A DNA stretch of 64,000 nt. It comes from Liolophura sinensis (lineage: Eukaryota > Mollusca > Polyplacophora > Chitonida > Chitonidae). Shown here piece by piece: positions 49,801 through 61,800 of the stretch; the stretch's first letter is position 1; each line of letters starts with the position of its first letter. Position numbers and translations under genes: made by a program. The notes under the pieces were generated by a model, which ran no database searches, was not told the origin of the DNA, and saw nothing but the letters and a program-made list of their open reading frames with translations. The DNA lies in the NCBI RefSeq assembly GCF_032854445.1, contig NC_088295.1:32659385-32723384 (forward strand), written 5' to 3'.

Positions 49801-52800
49801 CTGCAACTGGTTTTCACAAAAGTTTAGTAACTTGCCTTGTTTGGTACATTATGGACTAAAAGAGATCTTAGATCAAACAATTGATTACACACTTACGGTA
49901 TGAAGACGTTATTTGAGCAAAACGCTTTTGCTTAAAACAGAAGAAAACCTAAAACAATGACACTATAGGCTAAAAGGAGCATATTTTTTATATCTGGTGG
50001 TGCCATTTGCATAATTTTGCGATTTTTTCTCCCCATACACGTAAAGCCTGAAAACGGCAAAGCTGGCCTAAATCGCTGAGCCCATCGCGCCCTCCATCTT
50101 TAACATCTTGAAATTTATGCTGGGAGTGTGTTGCCTCTCAGCCAATGAGAGTTGTTAAAACTGTCTGATTATCCGTGTAAACATGGAACGTACATCCAAC
50201 ATTCCCGTTTCCCCATGGTCAAACGGAAAACGACCTGTACGGTTCGCTACCTTTTGGGAAGAAGAGTTCTACCGTAAATGCACGAACTGCACTTTGACGG
50301 TTTCCGACGGCAATTCTCCTCCTAACACAAAAGACTTCAGGACTAGTTCTTATGCAAAATGGAGTCGCCCACAGCGTATTTTGGCGCGGACTTTATAATT
50401 TATCAACTTGAGGTACATATTAGAATTTTTTTTAGGGCATGTACCTGCGAGGAAATGCATACTCTTTTCATTGGTATTTGTTTGATATTTAAATTTTCTT
50501 CTCCTTTAAGTAAAATAATTTAGGCACATTAGCCCAAACTGAGATTAACACATACGATCTGGGAAGGTCTGTCACCAACCTGCAGATGGTCGTGGGTTTC
50601 CCCTGGGCTCTGTCCGGTTTTCTCCCACCATAATGCTGTCCGCCGTCGTATAAGTGAAACACCAATCACAAAAATAAATAAATTAACACTTTTGAACAGC
50701 TGGTTCATGACTGTCCTTCTTGCCCTTTTCATGACGTACAACGTCTGCAGTAGACTTCAAAGGGCAATTTCATTATGAAATGTCACACATTAAGTCCAAC
50801 TGTGACATACGGTAACTTCAAATAAAAGCCCTTACACTTCACTCTGTTGTGAGTAGACCTTCCCCTCCAGAGTCTCAACAGAAGCCCATCTGCAGTGTGG
50901 AAAGGTGAACTAGAATGAAAAATTATTTTCAGTATGAACGTAATAATACTGTAAGACAAAATGCATGTATTTCTTTGATACAAAAATTGCTTTACCCTTC
51001 AACTGAAACTTACCATTAATTTTTCAATTGCTAAAAATACAAAACAACTTTGCTAAGCTGAGGATATACCTGGCGGTAATTATTTGCTTACTCTTTGATT
51101 TTGCTAAAGAAATCCTATCAAATTTACCTTAGCCACATCTTTTGGTTCGAATCCGACCGGCCTTGCAAGCTGGAAGCCAGATATCTTTGCCGTCAGGTCT
51201 CCACCAACCAGAACGTTCACAGCTCGTAGGTCTCCATGAAGGATCTATGCAGGAGATTTAGCAACGGGAGCTTACTCAGTGCTGACAAAAACTAGGGAAC
51301 ATTTTGTCGACATAGAAGTATGTTTAATGCTATTTTCAGCTTGGTTGAATTATGGCATTAAATGTTTAGTGTTCTACAAATTGAACTATCTGGACAGTAA
51401 TGCAAAATGAACTAAAAACAACACATGTTTTGGACATTCTGATTCGTCCTCGCTTACTAATACTTGGATAAACTTGGCAGAGATTAAGTGTCGCACCCAC
51501 ATAAAGTTCATGGTGGTTGCAAATACATAATGGTTGTGGCACTTGACCTGCGTTTCACCTATACCTCTAGCTGTGATAGATGCGCCATACCCTCGGCCAC
51601 ATTTTCAGCAAAGAGCAAGAGATTAGCTTCTGTCAGTTCTTTATTTGATCCACTTCGTCTTTTATCCCTCAGAAAACTCTGTAAATCGCCCCTTTCTTCA
51701 AAGCCGTTGATCAAGAAAACGGTGTTATCTGAAAATTGGAACACATAGACATCATTAACTAGTTATACAGACAAAGTTATCTAAAAAGCTACGGCTGTCT
51801 GTTATCACGAAATGAACCTGTATACAAGCCACTCAACACGACTAAACAACCAACATCCTCGGGTCATTTCTTTATACCTATTATAATTTGTAGAAGAAAT
51901 TGCAGCCACGTGTTGAGTTAAATGATATCAGTCGAGTTTCCGGCAGGATAAAAAACCTGATTTAATAATAGGTAAATATAATATAGTGCCAATTTTCTTG
52001 AGGATGGCGTAAAACGCCATTCAAAGAAGTAAGTAAATAATATGGTGTCAGAACACAAGCCCACCCTGTTCATGCAATGCACGTTTTCATTTGTGCTTGG
52101 ACGTTAAAGACTTGACAAACAGTGATGTGCTAACGTATGGCAAGACCAGGCTCTGTTCACATGAAAGGATAGAGGTGACTTTAGTGTGATTGCTTGGCCA
52201 TTTTCGAACTATGGTGTTACTGATAACACCGGTGAGTGAGAATATGAGACAAGGACTTACCGTCTTGTATGGAGTAACCTAGGAAGCACACGACGTGTGG
52301 ATGGGCTCCAATATTCCGCATAATATCTATCTCTGCCTTACATCGCTCAAATGGATTGGCTCCTTTAATGCGAAAAATCAACATATTGTAGCCATCAATG
52401 CACCGCATATTTACTCTAACGCAATTAATTGTGTATTGTGGCTTTCGTGGGTCAACAGCTTACCAGGTAGGATGAGGGACTCTCCATCAATAAGTGGTTT
52501 TAAACAAAGATTACTAAAATGTCTACGATATAGGTTTTACATTCCCCATCTAAATTTTTATGCAGGAATGATTTGGTATTGATCTCTATGATTTTTGTAT
52601 ATTGTGTGATTTAACTTTTTACCTGTCGTGGAAATAAAATATTTTAAACACCTACAAAAAAGTTTATACTTTATTACATTTTACCTGTCGATAAAATAAG
52701 ATTTTTTTTAACACTAACAAAGATTTACACTTTATTTTTTCGCTTTTTACAGAAAGTTCTGTGTTTCTGATTTTCTAATGATATTGGTATATTTATAAGT

Positions 52801-55800
52801 ATATTGTTATTGTTTTTGTGTTTGAAAGATTTGAGACGAAGGGCCCACCCTGGAAGCAGCCACTCGGGTTGAGGGAGAGTAGGCATCCTGTTCAAATAAA
52901 TTATGTATACCATTCTATACTTAAACTGTTTAAAGTATGGTATCACTACTGATGTGTACGTAAAACTGAGAGATCCAAGCTAGTTCAATTTGTGATAACA
53001 ATCTACATCTACAGCTACAGGGGGCTGCAGGACTGAGCCAAAAGGGTAGCTTGTTTTTATTGATTTTTTTACTTTCGTGTATTTTAAACTGAACTCAAGA
53101 GTGTGTCACTTTTACGACAATTTGTCACATAGAATTGAAAATTGGTATGTGACTTCACCGTGGCAGATTATGTACATATCAAGTTTTGCGATCTTTTGTT
53201 CTTTTTCAGCGAAACTACGACCACTTATGGTTGGTCAGTTTTGTAAAGTAAAACCTAGTAAATTGCTTTAAGGAAAGAGGTGATAAGTCATTTACTCTTC
53301 GGGGTTTTGGTAAACTTCGTTTATTTTCAAGAAATTTATGTTCAGAATTTTGTTGTGGTCTTGAACATAATTATTACTCTAACGTCTCAAAGGGATGGAC
53401 TCATAATAACAACTACAGTACAGGCTTGTTTTCCTATGTGAACTCTTTTGTCTCGAAACAATTGCATCAGTTAAGATGCTCATAATTACATGAAAATTTA
53501 CCTGTGATTTTTCTGATGGCGACGCTCCTCTGATGCCCATCAGCCTCCTGAAGTGTTCCTTTTAGCACTTTATGTTTACCTTTGTTCAGATTTTCATTAG
53601 AAACTCTCAGACGGAATGCTGATATCGCAAGTTGATTAAATCGCATACCCTCGTATTTCCCCTCTGATTTGTTTGGAGCCTGGAAAGTGATCAAGTGATT
53701 GAAAAAGAGATTTCCCGCTCAGAACTGAGCGAATATTTGTAATTTATAAACAGATGTTTTCAATACCGACTAATACTGTCGCAAAATGTGAGTGCGGGTG
53801 CATTTCGTGACCATGCTTTTAACACCGCTCATCATTCTTACTGCATTTTTTCGGTTACTTTTCTGCACAGATTAGAAGCTGACGTTCAGTCAGGAGGGTT
53901 GTCATGTGGACACCCCTACCTGGTGGGGGGTGGTGATCGGTTTTATCAGGGCTCAGTCAGTCCGGATTTTGCTGTTACGCACATGGGATATTATTTAGTA
54001 CATTATATGTAATAGTGTAATATCAAAGGCACATACATAAAAAGGGAAAAGTGGAGCAAGATGGACCCTCGGGGAGAAATGGGACAGTTCTCAGATACAC
54101 ATAATACTCGTGCTGCCACCTATGTTGCCGCGCCGAGAATCAGAACGAGGACGATGTAAAACAACAACAACGTCGTTATTAAAAGCACACGTGGACATGG
54201 AGTCATGCTAGCGGCCCTTTATGAATTTTGACCCGCCTGATGTAAGGTAAGCACATTTTTAGCCTCCCTATGAGCATAATTTACCTTGAGATATATTGCC
54301 ATAAATATATTCGTCTGAAACTTTGCATAATGAGCTATCACGAACAAGTAAATAATGTAACATCAGAAATGGCATGAATAATGCATGCAAAACGCTACTG
54401 AAGCAGTTAATTAGCGATTAGGTATCCGGAAAGTCAGCGCACAATTTGGTGTACAACAATCAACTCTTGGCCGAAGGGTGAAAGACACAAACAAACATGC
54501 CTAAGGATCGTCCAAAGTACTGTGACGTTTCAAAGTAAGTATTCTAACAGGTTTAGTAACTTTACACCTTTTCAAAGGATAGACTAATCATAAAATTCTT
54601 CTTCAGTTATATCTCTGGAATATTACAAAATTAATTAAATGTGAATTGTTGTCATAAAATCGGTATAAAAAATGTAAAAGTTATATATCTAACTATCTTG
54701 TAAAATAATGGTACATAATACAGAATACCAATCTGGGGCATGTTCTACAAAGTATGGACAATATGACGACGAAGGTTGATGTTGTCATAGTTATCACAGT
54801 CCCAACTTTGAGACTGCTTCGTGGAAATGGTCTCAGGGTCGCGTTCTACAAAGTTGCTCCGTGACAAGGTATACCCTTAGTAACTTTGCAACTGCTTAAT
54901 AAAACACGGTGCACTGTATAAAAAAAGAGATGCATACTTCGAAACTTCGAAAAAGTGGCGGTTAGTCCAACTTGACCAACCTTTACTATCTTTAGCTTTT
55001 TGCGTTCTTTTGGGATTCATGTTTACCGTTGTTTTGAAAATGTGTCATGATATTAGTAATCCAGAACGCCATTCATCTGCTGGCGATATACGAATGTATT
55101 TTTGATGCTTGGAAACTCTGTATTATGAATATGTCAATCCATACTATGGGGGTAGGAAAGTCTGTCAGTGACACTGTTTTGTTCTGGCACTGTTTAAACC
55201 CTGAGTTTCTCCCAGTACCAACGCTTAATTGAACACCACAGTTTTGTCGAATCATTAATTTGTAACTAGTTTTTCTTTCTTATCTTCCAGACCGTTTTCT
55301 CGTCTCCGATAGAGCAGGATCTTGTTGATTATATCCTCAACATGGAAACCATGATGTTTGACTTGACAACTTCAGATGTCAGAAGTCTTGCATTTCAAGT
55401 GGCACATGAGAATGAAATAGCTAACCCATTAATGATGAAACTTGCAAAGCTGGTAAAGGCTGGCTATGGTGTCAGTTTGGTGTCAGCAGAAAGAGGTCAA
55501 CTGGTCACAGTAGAAATATGCATTAGCGTCACTGGGACATTTATTCCCCATTGTTTGTCTTCCCAATGTTACGCATGAAGATGGAACTGATGAATGGCGC
55601 ACCGCCTGGTTCAATCTACGCTTGCCATAAAAGTGGGTGAATGCAGATGGACATATTCACAACATGGTTCCAGCACTTTATTCGATTTTCTGGTGCTTCC
55701 AACGACAACCGCGTTCTACTCATTCTGTATGGGCATGCTGCTTACACAAAAACATACAACTGATTGATTTGTCCAGAGAGAATGGGGTGGAGTTACTATG

Positions 55801-58800
55801 TCTACCATCACACTGCTAACATATAATGCAACCATTAGATGTCAGTTTCATAAAACCACTATCAACCTATTATGACCAGAAGTTAGAGAAATGGCTACGC
55901 AACAACCCCGGTCGAGTAGTTACTACCTTTCAAGTTGCTGATCTCTTTGGTCAAAGCAGCCACAGCTCAGACGGCTGCGCACGGGTTCAGAAAAACCGGA
56001 ATATTTCCCAGCAACCGAAATATTTTCCAACCACACAAGTTTGCTGCCGCAAAACCAACAGATATTTCAAATCTAAACCCCCAAACGGTCAACCCATCGA
56101 TCAATTTAGATGTTGTTGAAGGTATCCCAACAGTTACAGCAGCTGATGAGTCCGTTTCAGGCGTGACCGTAATCCAGGGAGCTCTGGTTGAGCCGCAACC
56201 CACTCTGCCAATTCCGTCAACATCTGGCAGACAGGATGAGTCCATTCACTCGTGACCGTAATCCAGGAAGCTCTGGTTGAGCTACTACCCACTCTGCCGA
56301 TTCCGTCAACATCTGGCAGACAGGATGAGTCCATTCACTCGTGACCGTAATCCAGGGAGCTCTGGTTGAGCTATTACCCACTCTGCCGATTCCGTCAACA
56401 TCTGGCAGACAGGATGAGTCCATTCACTCGTGACCGTAATCCAGGAAGCTCTGGTTGAGCCGCAACCCACTCTGCCGAATCCGTCAACTTCTGGCAGACA
56501 GGATGAGTCTAATTTCTGTGTACCCGCAATCCCGGAAGTTCCAGAGACTCGGTCCAAAAATTCAACCTTTTCCAATGCTCAGCCACTCTCTACGCCTGTA
56601 TCGTCTTTCATGAGGCAGTCCTCTGATACCAATTTAGTTTTGCCATGCTACTTGTCACCATTTGACATTTCACCCCCACCCAGACTTACCGTCAAACAAA
56701 CTGGGAAACCAAATGTCCGTCGTGGCAAGGCAGCTATTCCCACCAGCAGTTCACATAAATCCTTGCTTCTTGGTAATAAAGTCCAGTCTGTCAAAGCAAC
56801 ATCTAATTCACGTCCGCAACGCAACAACATCAACACAAGGTAAAGGAAAGGTACATGAGGCCACCTTCCAAAATCACTGGTTGTGACTTATGTGGCCAAA
56901 ACCTCTGAAGTTGCAGATGTAACACACCCTTCACTGGAAACTGACACAGAATGTCTCTATTGTTCTGAACTGTGGAGCACAAGCACCAATGGAATGATCC
57001 AATGTACAATATGTTTACAGTGGGTACACCAAGCTTCCACTGGCATAGATGAGAGCGAGGATGCTTTAAATTGCGAACTGTGTAACTAATCAATTAAACT
57101 GGAAACAATACCATGATATTTTTAACGGTGTGCGTTGTTACAAGTGTCAATACAAATACCAAAATTTGTTTGTTGTGCTGAAACACGTGTTGATTCCTTA
57201 ATTCATACGTTTGGGCAAAAAGGGACAGACCAAAATTTTATTTTATGTCGGAATTGTCCACGCGTACAAAACTACAGCTATCAATAAATGACTGATATCG
57301 TGTCCGTTCCTCACAAATTCTCTGTTCTTACACAGCTGCTTTCAAATTTAGCTACACACAAGTACGTGAAGTTAAGTCTCCCATCTTGCCCCACTTTCCC
57401 CTAACCAATAACCAATATTTAAATTATCCTTCAAAACGAAAAGAACAGCATCTTAAATATATTACATAAGATAGTTCTGGTAACAACATAAGATAGGCCA
57501 TCAAAGCATTACTATAACAACAACTGTCTTACTGGTTTCATTGTCTCATAAGGATCCATATTCAAGTCTTCAGCCCTAGGCCTCTCATGACGACGCCTGA
57601 AAACAAATATCAAAGATCACTTCACACCCTATCAATCCTTCTGCCGAAATTCCCTGGAAAAAGTTATGGCTGAATGTACAAATTTTAAATAAAAAATGAC
57701 CCAAATGTCACCAAATTACTTTCAACTCAGATTACAAAATCACTTTGAACATGCAAGCATTAAAATAAACCAAGTCATCTGTTTCCTGATTTCCTGAGTA
57801 TGAAAACAATTTTGAATGTAATCTAAGTATATAAGTACATACATACAAGTATAAGCAGAATCCTAGTGGGGAAAATGCTGATCAATGCTAGCTAGTACAT
57901 ATAATGTACAAGGGGTTCATTACAGACACTGATGTACATAATCATATACACATTTATATATGTTATCTGTAATTCTGTTAATTATTTTTCCATAAAATAT
58001 ATTTCAATGTTTATTGAATGTAGTTTATACACAAATGGGTTCAGCTTGCATGCGATGAATTAAATTCCAGCCAATAAAGATAGCCATAATTTAACCAATC
58101 GGATGAGATCTGAAACAGCCAGTAGTTTCACAGTAATTTCAGCCAATACTATTTCAGTAGCAGGGTGTTGCAGCCAATAGATGTAGAGTGGCCTGATGAG
58201 TTTAGGAAAGTTTTCAGAGCACATGGTTCAATTAGCCAGTTGCAGTCTGCATTTGAGGATCCAACTTGTCTACTGCATTGAGCAAACCCTCCTACATCCC
58301 CTTAGCACCTCAACTCGATGAATATTTCAGAACTTTGTCAGATTTGTCAGCATTACACTTCGATATACAGTAGTGTGAACGCGCTATTCATATTGTATGA
58401 TCTTAGACCGCTGTCTGAGCAATAACATGGACCAAGTAATAGCATATTACAAGTGAACCTCTGTTCACAACTACTAACATAAGTGAACCGCTTTTCACAA
58501 GCAAGAGCAGGGACAGTTGTCCTATACTAACATCTTTTACTAACAGGGACCGCAGTTCTATACTAACATGTGAACGCGCTGTTCACAGTCATTTACTAAC
58601 ATGAACCGCCGAGTAAAGTTGTTCACAAACTCTTACTCTCACTAGGATGTGGAGCTACCAGAATTCACTGATAGGACATGCACTTATATTCATTTTTCAT
58701 GTCATCATCATTGTATCCAGGTTGTGAGTTCACATTGTTACCTATTGAATTTTGCATGTCGGCTCATATGTTTATCCATGACAAATTATTCAACTAATAA

Positions 58801-61800
58801 AGATGTCAAACGGACTTCATTTTTGTTTTGTTGTGTATAAAAATCATTTTATTAATTTCTGCTGTTGAATACATACGTGTCCTTTTGTTTCTTCTGATGT
58901 TTAGATCGCACTGTGATCACAACAATAACGGCGAGAAGAATGATTATCGCCAGGCCACATGACACGCTGACAGCAATGGTTATTGTCTTGTAATCCTTTT
59001 CCTCTGCAACATCAGATATAATCAGATCTTTAGCTCTGTGAGCACTCTGCTATGTGTTTAATACACACATTTATTCACCGTTCATAATGTCATATATTAA
59101 TGTCACATTATGTCACATACTGATTAAGGGAATAGACGCTGACATTTTACACTCAAGGGGTATTGTCTCTATTTCATTTGATAAATAAAAAAAGCTTTCA
59201 AAAAGGTATATTAGTGCGCGCATATCTTTAATTATAATTTATAAGAATGATAAACAATTCTAATTATTAACAATTGACAATTCTCTAATTGAAACAAACA
59301 CAAAGAACATGGCCAGTTTTAAATTATTTATTAGAATAACTATAGCAGTACGAATATTGATACAGAATATAAGTTGTACATATAATACATTATTTATTAT
59401 GCTAACTGTTCATAAATAATTTAGATCAACACGACTAATATGTTCATATTCATCAAAGATATATCAACCTTACACTATCTACAAGTCCCCATTCTACACA
59501 CGGGCAATAACTGTGGAAATAACTGATAGACGCAACCCGCACAGCACACACACACCCGGACATCGTTTCTGTCATGTTTACAAAGTTTCAAGGCATTGAC
59601 AAGGTAATGATGACGGACACACGGATGGATGAACTAAGTCACAAACAGAGAGACAAGCAGACAACCTGATTGCTGTATCCATCCATATCATATGAGGAGG
59701 AGATAAAAATGGCTAAAATATCAAAAGCTTACGCACAAATCAACCTGATTTTCAAGCCTGAACTAAGATTTCACAATGTGACCAGCACAAAATTTGTTCT
59801 TACCTAGGACTAAATGGAGTGCAGCTTCACGGCATTACCAAGACAGTATCAAAACATAATTTTATCCCCTCAATGTAACATGTACTAAAATGATATGGAA
59901 AAGACATGAATATGAACTTTCCTTTTTATAGAATACGACTCGAACCAGTTCAACATGCTAAAAAACAAATCATGATTTTCATGTCAAATTTTCTTCCCAT
60001 TAATTTAATGGCTCTTGTGCCGGGACACACCACATCATCCCGAAACCATCTACATACATGTATATGTATCATCTATGCTTGTATTTTTTATCCCACCACT
60101 TTTATATCTCTCCTTGTTTATGTGGCATGTCGAAGAAACCAAAATCTCTCCTAGTAAGCTGAATCATGATACGAACAGTGCTGTCAAAATTTTGATTATC
60201 ATTTGTACAATCAATCATCATGTTTCATGATGATGTCTTTTCAACTTCATCATCTTCAACTTCCTCTACCTGGCACAAAGAACTGTTGGCATCTGCTAAA
60301 ATGAAGAAACACAGCAGCTATGCACACCTTTGTATCAGCCTTAATTTGCAGATTTGTGTACTATCCAAAAATAATAAAATTACTTCTAAAAGAGTCAACA
60401 GTTGCCAACAAATCCCTCAAATAAAAAAAACAACAATATTTATTATTGTTATAAATTCCTATTTGGTACCCACAGGGGAGCACCACAAAATATAAGAACA
60501 TAACAATGGCTTCAGAAACTCAATAGTACATATAAAGGTACTAACCTTGACGAGCTTTCAGTATGATCTCTGCTCTGAAAACGCGCCTTAAAACGGGAAA
60601 AACAGCAATCCCTATATTGTACTAGGTTTTGACCGTTTATACAGAGTTTACATTTTCCTCACAAAATATGATTATTAAAATATGTACCTATTATGGTTTT
60701 ACTTTGAAACTTTGATAGGTAAAACTGGCATCACATAAATTTTGAGTAATATGTCTAGAGAAAAGATTTTTACAGCAAAAATGATACCAGTTACCAGATA
60801 CCTGGTAGTAACTTGACATATTTGTGATGTTATATATTACATACTAACATATTCCATAGATTTGTGGTTTCTAAAACACAAAAATTTAGGTGGAAAATAC
60901 TGCAGACAGAGAATCAAATGATTTTTCAGTAAGCAACTCTGTCCTATTCTATTATTTATTTATTGATTTGGCAGATTTATAGTGCCACTGTAGCAAATTT
61001 CCCACTTTTATGACAACTGTCAGGGAAATGGTTGGAGCCTGAGGCAAGCCAAATACCCAGAGCAAACCAATGGTAGGCCTGCTGACTTAAAGCCAAAACT
61101 GAAACTGCCAGAACTGCATTTAAACTTGTGCTCTCATCTGTCAAGTCTTGTCATCAGATATACAGTGAGCCAGCGCTTCTGAGGAAGCAAGCCAAGGCTG
61201 GAGTGTAATTGCTTGGGGAAAGCATTAAGTGCCAATATTTTCTAACACCATACTGAAGAGAAATAACAAACCTACTGTATGACTGATGCCAAGAATTCAG
61301 TTTCATTTTATGATCTAAACTATATATATCAGTGTTTTGGAAAGACAAAATATGAAAAGCATTTGGCCTAAAGTCAATTCAGAGATGTAGACATACCTTT
61401 GGTTCTATATCCCCCAACATACTTCGTCTCAGTGCATCCCCCTGCAGTACAGGAAAAGGCTTTCACTCTGTAAGGACAAATCCCCTGACTATTCATAGCT
61501 GTTTGTAATGTATATATATATATAAGCCTTTAAATGTGACTTTACACAAAGGATTATTCTATAACCCTTGACCGTTTTCCTATTACATAAGAAAGTGACC
61601 AAAGACTATAAATGTCACTTTAGACTCCAATTTATAGCAAACAGAAAGAAGAGACATTACAATTCACCTTTAACTCCCTCTTTCAACCTAAATAATCCCT
61701 CCCTTGATCTCTTTCACCTAAACAAACCTACTCACATTATTTTCTGTGCAGTCTGTAACCTTACACTTTCTGCTCACCAGGTGTATGTATTGGTTATCGA

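Larger units (their letters stand above)
54044..57403 (+). mobile_element. pogo/Tigger-type DNA transposon, decayed, in a receptor intron
   Basis: Terminal inverted repeats are AAAAGTGGAGCAAGATGG (left, 54046-54063) and, reverse-complemented, GAAAGTGGGGCAAGATGG (right, 57381-57398), with a TA at the right border (57402-57403). The interior encodes a spliced transposase on the plus strand (54400-57090). The element lies in the intron between receptor exons 57533-57596 and 53502-53679, in the opposite orientation. Confidence 0.75.

Noticed and set aside
50183-50398. 71-codon plus-strand frame starting MERTSNIPVSPWSN
   Set aside because: The region looks like a dispersed repeat rather than a gene, but I could not define its ends, so it is not annotated as either.
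51086-51116. 23-bp mini-exon between the DFG-region exon and the next kinase exon
   Set aside because: It would need an intron of only 13 bases; the acceptor at 50909/50910 already joins the exons in phase.
46792-53679. Interpretation of the kinase as a decayed pseudogene
   Set aside because: All exon borders and phases are intact, with no stop or frameshift, and non-catalytic motifs are conserved; selective loss of catalytic residues fits a pseudokinase better.
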